Source of the DNA: a virus
Direction: 5' to 3' (one strand)
DNA: 64,000 nt
IMG/VR virus record: IMGVR_UViG_3300043788_000101
Span: 26,917-90,916 of that record
Below are positions 40,758-46,965 of the stretch, in pieces. The notes under the pieces are model-generated. The model was not told where the DNA came from, did no database searches, and worked only from the letters and a program-made list of their open reading frames with translations. The translations under genes and the position numbers were made by a program. Numbering within the stretch: the first letter of the stretch is position 1; each line of letters begins with the position of its first letter.

Positions 40758-41482
40758 ACCAGGAGCCCGCCGGCTACCGCTGCCAGTGCGGCCACATCCG
40801 CCTCGAGCACGTCACGGGCGGCAAGCTCTGCATGGTGACGGGTTGCGAGTGCAAGCGGTTCCGTGCTAGTCCCTCTCGCGTACAGGCTCCCATCGAGCCG
40901 ACGCAAGAGGACGAAAACATGACTGTTCACGCAGTACCGAGAGACGAGTTCAACCAGACCGAGCCCAGCGAGTTCGTGCTCGCCAATGGCAGCGACGAGC
41001 CCGAAGCGAGCGATGAGGTCGACGGAGACGAGACGGAAAAACCGAGCGTTCTCGAACGCATCGCGGAGATTCGGCGCAACAAGGAGGGCGTACTCAAGGA
41101 GTTCGCCTCGCAGGAGGCGGCGCTACTCGACAGCGTGCGCGCCAAGCTCGCGGTCGCGCGGCTCGAAGTCCAGCGGCTCGAGGACGCCGAGGCCGGGATC
41201 TTGGAGGCCATGGGCGCCGACAAGCCCAGCAGACAGGCGCCAGCAGTCAAGGCCGCCGCGACCCGCAAGGCGCGCGCCGCCAAGCCCGCGGCAGACGGCA
41301 CCTTCCAGGCCAAGCTCGTCTCGTGGGTCGTCGCCCATCCCAAGAGCACGCTCGACGACATCGCCCAGGCCTTCCCGAAAGAGAAGCGCGCGACGATCTC
41401 CTCGCGCCTCTATCTCGCGAAGAAGGCCGAGACGCTCAAGACGACGGGCACGCGCGGCTCGATGAAGTGGAGCGGAGCGTAG
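40745..41482 (+). CDS. zinc ribbon + coiled coil + winged-helix-like protein
   Basis: 245 aa, ATG inside the previous gene. N-terminal cysteines (CQCGH, CMVTGCECKRF), acidic linker, coiled coil at about 100-155 ('EGVLKEFASQEAALLDSVRA'), Ala/Lys linker, and a C-terminal winged-helix-like end ('TLDDIAQAFPKEKRATISSR') as in MarR/Lsr2-associated domains. Probably a DNA-binding regulator or nucleoid protein. Confidence 0.6.
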   Translation: MAEVDQEPAGYRCQCGHIRLEHVTGGKLCMVTGCECKRFRASPSRVQAPIEPTQEDENMTVHAVPRDEFNQTEPSEFVLANGSDEPEASDEVDGDETEKPSVLERIAEIRRNKEGVLKEFASQEAALLDSVRAKLAVARLEVQRLEDAEAGILEAMGADKPSRQAPAVKAAATRKARAAKPAADGTFQAKLVSWVVAHPKSTLDDIAQAFPKEKRATISSRLYLAKKAETLKTTGTRGSMKWSGA

Positions 41483-41550
41483 TAGAAGCCCGTTGACGCG
41501 ATCGCGATGACGTGACAGGCTGCGCGGACCCGTAGGAGGGCAAGCTCACC

Positions 41551-42279
41551 ATGAGACTCAATCACGTCATCGCGATCGAAAAGGGCGTCAAGAATCAGAG
41601 CAACGTCGAGATCACTGCGGCCTACCACGAGCTGCAGAAGGTCGCGCTGTTCAGCGGCATCGCGCGCACGTACGAACCGAAGGACGAGGACGGAGACAAG
41701 TTCCCGCCCGAGCATCAGAAGGTCCAGCGGCTCGCCAACGATCTGCTCGCGTTCACCGCGACGTCGATGAGCAAGTACTGGGACATCACGCTCACGAAGG
41801 ACCGGGCCAACTGCGACGCGCGCGCCAACGTCACCGTCGACGGCAAGGTCATCCTGAAAGATGCGCCGGTCACGTTTCTCATCTTCCTCGAGAAGCAGCT
41901 CGGGGACCTCTCGACGATGGTCAAGAAACTGCCGACGCTCGACGCGGGCGAGACCTGGAAGCACGACGCGTCGACGAACGCCTACGCGACCGAGTCGAGC
42001 GAGACCATCAAGACCAAGAAGGTGCCCAAGGCCTTCGTCAAGGCGCAGGCGACCAAGGAGCACCCGGCGCAGGTCGAGACGTTCACCGAGGACATCGTCA
42101 TCGGCAAGTGGCGCACGGTCAAGTACAGCGGAGCCATCCCTGCGCAGCGCATCGCGGAGATCCTCGAGCGCATCACCAAGCTCCAGGCGGCCGTCAAGTT
42201 CGCCCGCGAGGACGCCAACTCGATCGACGTCCAAGACCTTCACATCGGAAAGACGGTCTTCGACCACCTCTTCGAGTGA
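41551..42279 (+). CDS. conserved hypothetical protein upstream of RNA region
   Basis: 242 aa, ATG with TAGGAGGG. Starts 'MRLNHVIAIEKGVKNQSNVE', contains 'HQKVQRLANDLLAFTATSMS', strands 'VTVDGKVILKDAPVTFLIFL' and an internal disordered loop. Similar proteins occur widely in phages and actinobacteria (recollection) without known function. Its position directly before the split tRNAs and rtcB makes a link to RNA metabolism possible, but nothing in the sequence shows it. Confidence 0.65.
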   Translation: MRLNHVIAIEKGVKNQSNVEITAAYHELQKVALFSGIARTYEPKDEDGDKFPPEHQKVQRLANDLLAFTATSMSKYWDITLTKDRANCDARANVTVDGKVILKDAPVTFLIFLEKQLGDLSTMVKKLPTLDAGETWKHDASTNAYATESSETIKTKKVPKAFVKAQATKEHPAQVETFTEDIVIGKWRTVKYSGAIPAQRIAEILERITKLQAAVKFAREDANSIDVQDLHIGKTVFDHLFE

Positions 42280-42322
42280 CAAGATTTGCAGCGCAAGCTC
42301 AAGCTGACACGCAAGTTCAGGG

Positions 42323-42426
42323 TTTCTAAGCTGGAGGTTTCAGGTTCGAGTCCTGACCGGCGATCCGAGAGGTCGACACGACGTCGCTCCCCCGGGTCGC
42401 CGGAAGCTCAAAGGACGAGCGCCAGT
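42323..42426 (+). tRNA. candidate circularly permuted tRNA A
   Basis: The 3' half comes first: GCTGG anticodon-stem strand (42330-42334), variable AGGTT, T-arm TCAGG-TTCGAGT-CCTGA (42340-42356), acceptor CCGGCGA (42357-42363), discriminator T. After a 32-nt spacer comes the 5' half: acceptor TCGCCGG (42397-42403), AA, D-arm GCTC-AAAGGAC-GAGC, and anticodon strand CCAGT (42422-42426). The acceptor match is 7/7. The anticodon loop would be joined across the halves and is uncertain (UCU if the loop is TTTCTAA, CUA if the stem is one pair shorter). Confidence 0.6.
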
Positions 42427-42505
42427 AAGCGCCCAGTGACTCTCAAGCTCTCTGCTGCCAAGCTCAAAAGAATCGCAGGAAGCGCAATCGATCGGTGTGG
42501 AGCAG

Positions 42506-42603
42506 TTTTTGGTATGCGCCGGTGCAATTCCGGCAGAGCCAGCGGAGCGGGCGAACACGTCGCCTTCTGCGCTGGCTCTTAGCTCAGTTAGCAGAGCAGC
42601 CAT
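42506..42603 (+). tRNA. candidate circularly permuted tRNA B
   Basis: 3' half first: TGGT anticodon-stem strand (42510-42513), variable ATGC, T-arm GCCGG-TGCAATT-CCGGC (42518-42534), acceptor AGAGCCA (42535-42541), discriminator G. After a 30-nt spacer: 5' acceptor TGGCTCT (42573-42579), TA, a fully canonical D-arm GCTC-AGTTAGCA-GAGC, then GCCA(T). Acceptor match is 7/7, anticodon stem 4 bp with one G-U. The D-arm looks like tRNA-Ile2/Met-type genes. Anticodon cannot be fixed without knowing the splice point. Confidence 0.6.
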
Positions 42604-42673
42604 CGTAACGATTGACTCCGCGTCTCAAGTGGCGTGCGCCTCTGGCAAAAGCGAGAAAACAGCTACCGATGGG

Positions 42674-42708
42674 GCGGGCCAGGCTAGTGCCCGCCTCGTC
42701 CCTTTTTG
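42674..42708 (+). terminator. terminator/attenuator hairpin before rtcB
   Basis: Stem GGCGGGC / GCCCGCC around a CAGGCTAGT loop, followed by TCGTCCCTTTTTG, which also leads into the rtcB ribosome site (GTAGGAGG). It would end the permuted-tRNA transcript or attenuate rtcB. Confidence 0.6.
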
Positions 42709-42723
42709 TAGGAGGCACTTCTC

Positions 42724-43911
42724 ATGGCAGCTGCCATCAAAGAGTGGACGAACGGCGTTCTGGTCGAGGCGTCGGCGCGCAAGCAGCTCGAAGAGACGGC
42801 GAGCCTCCACATCGTCTGGCCGCACCTCGCGGTCATGCCGGACGTTCACTGGGGGATGGGCTCGACTGTCGGCTCCGTCGTGCCGACGCGAGGCGCCATC
42901 ATCCCGGCCTGCGTGGGCGTCGACCTCGGGTGCGGCATGTCGGCCGTGCGGACGTCGCTCTCGTCGTCGGCTCTGCAGGATAACGGCCAGGCCATTCAAG
43001 ACGCGATCGAACGCGCGGTCCCGCACGGGCGCACCGATGACGGCGGGCCCAACGACCGCGGGGCCTGGCGCAACGTGCCGGACGACGTCGCGGCAACGTG
43101 GGCCGGCCTCTTCGAGACGTTCGCGACCCTGCCGCAGGCGTCGCAGAAGCTCGACACCAAGCGGCAGGCCCAGCAGCTCGGGACGCTCGGGACCGGCAAT
43201 CACTTCGTCGAGGTCTGCCTCGATGAGGCCGATCGCGTGTGGGTGATGCTTCACTCGGGCTCGCGCGGGATCGGTAACCGCATCGGCTCGACGTACATCG
43301 CGGCAGCGAAGCGTCGCTGCGAGCGCGACGGCGTGCAGCTCCCGAACAGCGATCTCGCGTGGCTGCCGGAGGGCACCCCGGAGTTTTCCGAGTACGTCGA
43401 GGCGGTCGGCTGGGCGCAGAACTACGCTCGGCTCAATCGGGAGCTGATGCAGATCCACGTCCTCTCCGCGCTCCGCTCGATGTTCCCAGACATGGGCGAC
43501 AGCTGGGCGGTCGTGTCGTGCCATCACAACTACGTCGCGCGCGAGCGGCACTTCGACGAGGACCTCTGGATCACGCGCAAGGGCGCGGTCTCCGCGAAGC
43601 TCGGGCAGCTGGGAATCATCCCGGGCGCGATGGGCAGGCGGAGCTACATCGTGCGCGGCAAGGGCAACCCGGAGAGCTTCGAGACGTGCAGCCACGGGGC
43701 TGGGCGCGTCATGAGCCGAGGAGCCGCCAAGAAGGCGATCACGCTGGAGCAGCACGCCGAGGACACGGCCGGCGTCTTCTGCCGCAAGGACGCCGACGTG
43801 CTCGACGAGAGCCCGCGGGCGTATAAATCGATCGACGCGGTCATGGCGGCGCAAACGGATCTTGTCGAGGTCGTGCATGTCTTGCGGGCCGTCGTGTGTG
43901 TAAAAGGCTAA
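42724..43911 (+). CDS. rtcB: RtcB family RNA ligase
   Basis: 395 aa, ATG with GTAGGAGG. Characteristic RtcB motifs: 'GVDLGCGMSAVRTS' (metal Asp/Cys), GTGNHF, 'MLHSGSRGIGNRIG', 'SWAVVSCHHNYVARE' (metal His), 'RSYIVRGKGNPESF' and CSHGAGR with the guanylylated His. RtcB joins 2',3'-cyclic phosphate (or 3'-phosphate) to 5'-OH RNA ends with GTP and Mn. Archease is not seen in the window. Flanked by split tRNAs upstream and a 36-gene tRNA array downstream, so tRNA joining or repair is the likely job. Long reverse-strand frame over it is a shadow. Confidence 0.95.
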   Translation: MAAAIKEWTNGVLVEASARKQLEETASLHIVWPHLAVMPDVHWGMGSTVGSVVPTRGAIIPACVGVDLGCGMSAVRTSLSSSALQDNGQAIQDAIERAVPHGRTDDGGPNDRGAWRNVPDDVAATWAGLFETFATLPQASQKLDTKRQAQQLGTLGTGNHFVEVCLDEADRVWVMLHSGSRGIGNRIGSTYIAAAKRRCERDGVQLPNSDLAWLPEGTPEFSEYVEAVGWAQNYARLNRELMQIHVLSALRSMFPDMGDSWAVVSCHHNYVARERHFDEDLWITRKGAVSAKLGQLGIIPGAMGRRSYIVRGKGNPESFETCSHGAGRVMSRGAAKKAITLEQHAEDTAGVFCRKDADVLDESPRAYKSIDAVMAAQTDLVEVVHVLRAVVCVKG

Positions 43912-43920
43912 AATGAGCGC

Positions 43921-44457
43921 ATGCATTCATGCATGACAGACGCCCGCGCAGCAGGCGCAAGCAAGTACTTTACTGGCCGGCCGTGCACACGCGGTCATCT
44001 CTCGGTGCGGTACGCCCAGAGTGGGTGCTGCCTGGCCTGTCAAGCGTTCCTGCAAAAGCGGGACAGGCGGACCCCGAAAGGTTCAGCCCGCAACAAGGCT
44101 TATGTGCGAATGCTTCGCGAGGAGCGGCCATGGTATTTGCTGTGGCAGTCCGCCAAGGCACGTGCCAAGGAGCGCGGCGTACTGTTCACGCTAACCGCCG
44201 CTGACGTACAAGCGGTGTGGCCTTCAGACGGGAGATGCCCAGCGCTCGGTGTCGAGCTACGTAGGAGCACCTCTGGAGACCATCGCTATGCGCCAGAGTC
44301 TCCTTCGATTGACAAGATCGTTCCTCGGCTTGGATACGTGCCCGGTAACATTGCCGTGATCAGCATGAAGGCGAACCGTCTGAAGCACGACGAAACGTCC
44401 CCGGACGCTCTGCGCCTCGTCGCAGACTGGATCGAGCGCGTCTGCGTGAAGGGCTAA
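43921..44457 (+). CDS. HNH-type endonuclease (short family) downstream of rtcB
   Basis: 178 aa, ATG start. CxRGHLS and CCLACQAF zinc pair, then 'CPALGVELRR', 'SPSIDKIVPRLGYVPGNIAV' and SMKANRLKHDE, a His-Me-like family in which Asp-Lys-Ile replaces the usual Asp-His. Its end (RVCVKG-stop) copies the end of RtcB (VVCVKG-stop), suggesting insertion at the rtcB 3' end. Confidence 0.7.
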   Translation: MHSCMTDARAAGASKYFTGRPCTRGHLSVRYAQSGCCLACQAFLQKRDRRTPKGSARNKAYVRMLREERPWYLLWQSAKARAKERGVLFTLTAADVQAVWPSDGRCPALGVELRRSTSGDHRYAPESPSIDKIVPRLGYVPGNIAVISMKANRLKHDETSPDALRLVADWIERVCVKG

Positions 44458-44543
44458 ACTTTCCCCTTGCGCTCTTTCCAGAGCCGTGCAAGGCTCAACC
44501 CGTCATGACCAGTCGCCCGACACGAATTGCAGGCAGGACGCAT
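44454..44543 (-). CDS. 29-residue zinc-knuckle-like ORF, possible remnant
   Basis: Reverse strand ATG 44543 to TAG 44454 encodes MRPACNSCRATGHDGLSLARL plus a basic tail. The CxxC and GHDGxSxARL look like the end of a small phage zinc protein. Upstream in the same frame there is a stop, so this may be the remnant of a longer gene. The rest of 44458-44678 shows no gene besides the hairpins listed next. Confidence 0.3.
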   Translation of the reverse strand: MRPACNSCRATGHDGLSLARLWKERKGKV

Positions 44544-44612
44544 CGGCAGTACGCCGAAACGTCAGCCTGCGCCGCGTTTGGCGATAAGTCCAATCCGGTG
44601 TGGGCCATGTAA

Positions 44613-44671
44613 GCGCGGGCTCCTTTCGACTTCAACCGAGCCCGCGCCTCTCAGAGACCGCGGGCTCTTTT
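44613..44671 (+). promoter_or_regulatory. mutually exclusive hairpins ahead of the tRNA array
   Basis: Segment 1 GCGCGGGCTC (44613-44622), segment 2 GAGCCCGCGC (44638-44647), segment 3 CGCGGGCTC (44659-44667) followed by TTTT. Segment 2 can pair with 1 (antiterminator) or 3 (terminator). The first tRNA starts 8 bases later, so array transcription from upstream would have to pass this switch. Confidence 0.55.
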
Positions 44672-44678
44672 CGTTTCT

Positions 44679-44761
44679 GCATCTCGATCAGCACAAGGGT
44701 ATGTGTGGCGCGTTGTAACCGCGTTGTCTTTGACGGAGCCGTTCGACTCGGCCGGGGTGCA
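44679..44761 (+). tRNA. tRNA-Tyr(GTA)
   Basis: Acceptor GCATCTC/GGGGTGC with two G-U pairs, D-arm GCAC-AAGGGTAT-GTGT, anticodon GTA at 44715-44717, long variable arm GTC-TTT-GAC as expected for class II Tyr, T-loop TTCGACT. No encoded CCA. Confidence 0.7.
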
Positions 44762-44816
44762 CGGAGGACAAGACGATGAAACTCAAACCGCAGGCGCTCG
44801 GAGCGCACAACCGAGA

Positions 44817-44888
44817 GGAGGCGTAACTCAAGCAGCAGAGACCGAGCTTTTACCTCGCGTGATCTCCGTGCAAGTCGGAGCGCCTCCA
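44817..44888 (+). tRNA. tRNA-Lys(TTT)
   Basis: Acceptor GGAGGCG/CGCCTCC perfect, near-standard D-arm (ACTC ... GAGA), anticodon TTT at 44849-44851, T-arm CTCCG-TGCAAGT-CGGAG. A 16-codon ORF with a good ribosome site (ATG 44776) ends in its first bases. Confidence 0.85.
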
Positions 44889-44896
44889 CGACACGC

Positions 44897-44968
44897 GCGA
44901 TGCTGATGTATCGGTTCGCATAGCAGATTCTTACTCTGTCCGGCTCGGTTCGATTCCGAGGCATCGCA
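44897..44968 (+). tRNA. tRNA-Lys(CTT)
   Basis: Acceptor GCGATGC/GCATCGC perfect, D-arm ATG-TATCGGTTCG-CAT, anticodon CTT at 44930-44932, T-arm CTCGG-TTCGATT-CCGAG. No encoded CCA. Confidence 0.9.
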
Positions 44969-44973
44969 CTCAC

Positions 44974-45045
44974 TGGGGTCCGTCTTGGAGACCGACAACG
45001 CTCTGAACGTTGCGCGCGAGAGTCCGATTCTCTCGACCCCATCCA
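44974..45045 (+). tRNA. tRNA-Gln(CTG), compact D-arm
   Basis: Acceptor TGGGGTC/GACCCCA, D-arm GTCT-TGG-AGAC with a 3-nt loop, anticodon CTG at 45003-45005 on CAACG/CGTTG, T-arm GAGAG-TCCGATT-CTCTC, discriminator T, CCA encoded. Confidence 0.85.
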
Positions 45046-45157
45046 CGACGCACAAGGCGTCGACGTTCTTTGAAAACCTGACGACCCCTCGACGCGCACT
45101 TCGGTGCGGCGGTCCCGGTCGACGACACGACGCGCGAGTGAAGTAGCTCGCGCACTT

Positions 45158-45230
45158 TGCAGGGAAGGCCAAGTGGTGAGCCGAATAGCTGTTAACTATT
45201 TGCGAGCGGGTTCGAGCCCCGCCCCTGCAG
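45158..45230 (+). tRNA. tRNA-Asn(GTT)
   Basis: Acceptor TGCAGGG/CCCTGCA, normal D-arm with GG, anticodon GTT at 45191-45193, T-arm GCGGG-TTCGAGC-CCCGC. Preceded by a perfect 7-bp hairpin GCGCGAG/CTCGCGC and a TTCG-loop hairpin in the 112-nt gap after tRNA-Gln. Confidence 0.92.
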
Positions 45231-45235
45231 CGAAC

Positions 45236-45307
45236 GCCCAGAGGTTCCAGCGAACAGCACCGTTTCGTATTCGGTGCAGCTCGAGGCAGCATCGAGTCTG
45301 GGCTCCA
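45236..45307 (+). tRNA. tRNA-Thr(CGT), compact D-arm, atypical T-loop
   Basis: Acceptor GCCCAGA/TCTGGGC, D-arm GTTC-CAGC-GAAC (4-nt loop), anticodon CGT at 45266-45268 with T-T at the loop base, T-arm CTCGA-GGCAGCA-TCGAG lacking the TTC motif, CCA encoded. Confidence 0.75.
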
Positions 45308-45308
45308 C

Positions 45309-45385
45309 GTCGCATTCGTCTAGCAGGCCCAGGACGCCAGATTCTCAATCCGGCAACACGAGTTCAACTCTCGTATGCGACGCCA
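45309..45385 (+). tRNA. tRNA-Glu(CTC)
   Basis: Acceptor GTCGCAT/ATGCGAC, Glu-like D-arm (TCGTCTAGCAGGC), anticodon CTC at 45344-45346 with one A-C pair in the stem, T-loop TTCAACT, CCA encoded. Confidence 0.92.
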
Positions 45386-45386
45386 G

Positions 45387-45458
45387 GCCTCGTTCGTCTA
45401 CCAGCTAGGATGCTGCGTTTTCACCGCGGCGAAGCGGGCGCGACACCCGCACGAGGCA
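45387..45458 (+). tRNA. tRNA-Glu(TTC)
   Basis: Acceptor GCCTCGT/ACGAGGC, Glu-like D-arm (TCGTCTACC), anticodon TTC at 45420-45422, T-arm GCGGG-CGCGACA-CCCGC with an atypical loop. The convergent HNH frame runs 38 bases into this gene. Confidence 0.85.
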
Positions 45459-46170
45459 CCTTCGGCTGACGCTTCCTTGGGGCATGTCCGAGCCGCGAGA
45501 GCAGATACTTCTTCACGGCGTTGTCTGACATACCAAGTCTTTTGGCGACCGCTCGGTAGCTCGTCATCGAGACTTCGATGGCCAACACGTCCGCTGGCGG
45601 CCAGACGATCTTCTGGTGGCGTCCTCCGTCACACTTGGCGCATCTAGTGGATGAGCGAAAGATGGGATTTCCGCAGTCCACACATCTATTCTTCGGCCTA
45701 GAGTAACGACCCTTCAAAGCGTTTCCCGCAAAGTTTTTCGTCTGCGAGTGACAGTTCGGGCATAGAATTCGGAGATTCAAAAGACGATTGTCTGTCGGGC
45801 ACCCGTTGACATGATCCATCTGCAGGGTCAGCGGCTCGTCATTCCACACCGGGCCGAGACCGCACATCACACAGCGTTCCTCAAGCAGTCCCTCTCGGAT
45901 AAGGCGACGACGTAAAGTAGGACCGCCAGTGCCAGACGCGTTCTCTACGAGAAGCGATGAAGTCGGGCGCTTCTTTGGGTCAACGGATCGACCATGCGCC
46001 TTCCCAACGAAGTGGAGCGTACTCAAGTGCAGACGTCGTATATGACAACTGATGTTTGCGTAGTTTCCTGGGCTGACTGACAGCCCGAGCGAACGAAGCA
46101 CGTCCGACTTCGTTACGCAGGCCGCCACGGCGTGGCGTAACTGGTCGTCAGACCATCGTCTCTTAGACAT
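45421..46170 (-). CDS. HNH endonuclease with C-terminal HTH, inside tRNA array
   Basis: 249 aa from ATG 46170, no clear ribosome site. N-terminal 'WSDDQLRHAVAACVTKSDVL' domain, HNH core (CVMCGLGPVW, 'LTLQMDHVNGCPTDNRLLNL', CPNCHSQTKNF), zinc pair CVDCGN/CAKCDG, and a C-terminal HTH (SYRAVAKRLGMSDNAVKKYL). Family well known in phages. The frame continues antisense into tRNA-Glu(TTC), so the last 13 residues derive from the tRNA sequence. Lower GC than surroundings; likely mobile. Confidence 0.88.
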   Translation of the reverse strand: MSKRRWSDDQLRHAVAACVTKSDVLRSLGLSVSPGNYANISCHIRRLHLSTLHFVGKAHGRSVDPKKRPTSSLLVENASGTGGPTLRRRLIREGLLEERCVMCGLGPVWNDEPLTLQMDHVNGCPTDNRLLNLRILCPNCHSQTKNFAGNALKGRYSRPKNRCVDCGNPIFRSSTRCAKCDGGRHQKIVWPPADVLAIEVSMTSYRAVAKRLGMSDNAVKKYLLSRLGHAPRKRQPKVPRAGVAPASPR

Positions 46171-46208
46171 TGACTAAATGTACCGCACTGACGTAATGCG
46201 TGTCAATC

Positions 46209-46281
46209 GGCTTGCGAGCGAGTGGGGTCATCGCGGCCCACTGAAAATGGGCAGAATTCCGTTCAACTCGGAAGCAAGCCA
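46209..46281 (+). tRNA. tRNA-Phe(GAA)
   Basis: Acceptor GGCTTGC/GCAAGCC, D-arm GCGA-GTGGGGTCA-TCGC, anticodon GAA at 46243-46245, T-arm TTCCG-TTCAACT-CGGAA. First of 22 tRNAs packed almost without spacers. Confidence 0.92.
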
Positions 46282-46282
46282 C

Positions 46283-46358
46283 CGGAGCCTAGCCTAGCAG
46301 TCCAGGCACTTGTTTCGGGAACAAGACCAGGCGGGTGCGACTCCCGCGGCTCCGACCA
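46283..46358 (+). tRNA. tRNA-Pro(CGG)
   Basis: Acceptor CGGAGCC/GGCTCCG, D-arm GCCT-AGCAGTCC-AGGC, anticodon CGG at 46316-46318, T-loop TGCGACT, CCA encoded; its terminal CA is shared with the next gene. Confidence 0.9.
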
Positions 46359-46427
46359 GCGTGTAGCAAAGTGGCCATGCACTCGCTTTGGGAGCGAGAG
46401 ACGTCCGTCCGAATCGGACCACGCTGA
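46357..46427 (+). tRNA. tRNA-Pro(TGG)
   Basis: Acceptor CAGCGTG/CACGCTG, starting within the CCA of the preceding tRNA. D-arm GCA-AAGTGGCCA-TGC, anticodon TGG at 46389-46391, T-arm GTCCG-TCCGAAT-CGGAC. Confidence 0.88.
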
Positions 46428-46433
46428 CTGTAT

Positions 46434-46506
46434 GGTGTTCGTGTTGTAGTGGTCTGCATGGCTGGATGTGACCCAGCCGGTACGGGTCCGATCCCCGTCG
46501 AACACC
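46434..46506 (+). tRNA. tRNA-His(GTG)
   Basis: G-1 at 46434 opposite C73, acceptor GTGTTCG/CGAACAC, anticodon GTG at 46468-46470 on GCTGG/CCAGC, T-arm ACGGG-TCCGATC-CCCGT. The G-1:C73 pair fits His identity. Confidence 0.9.
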
Positions 46507-46510
46507 CTAT

Positions 46511-46582
46511 CTGCTCGTCCTGCCGGACGCAGGCGACTCGCTCCTATCGAGTTCGTGCTGGGTCCGACTCCCAGCGAGCAGA
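46511..46582 (+). tRNA. tRNA-Arg(CCT)
   Basis: Acceptor CTGCTCG/CGAGCAG, D-arm CCTG-CCGGACG-CAGG, anticodon CCT at 46543-46545, T-arm CTGGG-TCCGACT-CCCAG. Confidence 0.9.
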
Positions 46583-46592
46583 CAAAACGTTT

Positions 46593-46665
46593 GCCGTCAT
46601 TGTGCCACTGGCTGTGGCAGGCCGGTTGTCTCCCGGTTGAGCCGGATCGAAACCGGATGGCGGCG
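46593..46665 (+). tRNA. tRNA-Asp(GTC)
   Basis: Acceptor GCCGTCA/TGGCGGC with one G-U, D-arm TGCCA-CTGGCTG-TGGCA, anticodon GTC at 46628-46630, T-loop ATCGAAA with one mismatch in the T-stem, short variable loop. Slightly degenerate. Confidence 0.75.
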
Positions 46666-46671
46666 CCGCGT

Positions 46672-46743
46672 GCGCCTCAGGTCATGGTGACCAATTTGGC
46701 TCCAAACCAATAGGCGTCGGTTCGACTCCGACGGGGCGTGCCA
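46672..46743 (+). tRNA. tRNA-Trp(CCA), compact D-arm
   Basis: Acceptor GCGCCTC/GGGGCGT with G-U pairs, D-arm GGTCA-TGG-TGACC (3-nt loop), anticodon CCA at 46702-46704 in loop CTCCAAA, T-arm GTCGG-TTCGACT-CCGAC, CCA end encoded. Confidence 0.85.
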
Positions 46744-46744
46744 C

Positions 46745-46815
46745 GGGCTGTTCGTCCAACGCGAAGACGCTGCTCTTGCAAAGCAGAGATGAGGGTTGAA
46801 CTCCCTCACGGTCCA
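46745..46815 (+). tRNA. tRNA-Ala(TGC)
   Basis: Acceptor GGGCTGT/ACGGTCC with two G-U pairs (no G3:U70 check beyond sequence), D-arm GTC-CAACGCGAA-GAC without GG, anticodon TGC at 46777-46779, T-arm GAGGG-TTGAACT-CCCTC. Confidence 0.85.
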
Positions 46816-46819
46816 CAAT

Positions 46820-46889
46820 GCCGTTCACGCCGTGGAGGCGAGCAGCCGTTGGTATCGGTTGCGATGGGTTTCGATCACCCAGAGCGGCT
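46820..46889 (+). tRNA. tRNA-Thr(GGT), compact D-arm
   Basis: Acceptor GCCGTTC/GAGCGGC, D-arm CGCC-GTGGA-GGCG (5-nt loop), anticodon GGT at 46851-46853, T-arm TGGGT-TTCGATC-ACCCA. Confidence 0.85.
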
Positions 46890-46891
46890 CC

Positions 46892-46959
46892 GCCGATTCG
46901 TCCAAGGGACAGCGGGAGCTTGTATCTCCCTCGGGCCAGGGCAGTACTGGCAGTCGGCT
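46892..46959 (+). tRNA. tRNA-Thr(TGT), compact D-arm, atypical T-loop
   Basis: 68 nt. Acceptor GCCGATT/AGTCGGC, D-arm GTCC-AAG-GGAC (3-nt loop without GG), anticodon TGT at 46921-46923 on GGGAG/CTCCC, T-arm GCCAG-GGCAGTA-CTGGC. Same odd T-loop as Thr(CGT) and Gly(TCC). Confidence 0.8.
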
Positions 46960-46965
46960 CTAGTT

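Noticed and set aside
42323-42426. Amber suppressor reading (anticodon CTA) of permuted tRNA A
   Set aside because: TAG is used as a normal stop in many genes of the window, and the anticodon depends on an unknown splice point; left open rather than claimed.
42625-43926. 433-codon reverse-strand frame over rtcB
   Set aside because: Shadow of an unmistakable RtcB gene; composition dominated by Arg/Val/Leu/Asp without motifs.
44776-44826. 16-codon ORF with a good ribosome site before tRNA-Lys
   Set aside because: Too short and without comparison data; noted in the tRNA entry as a possible leader peptide only.
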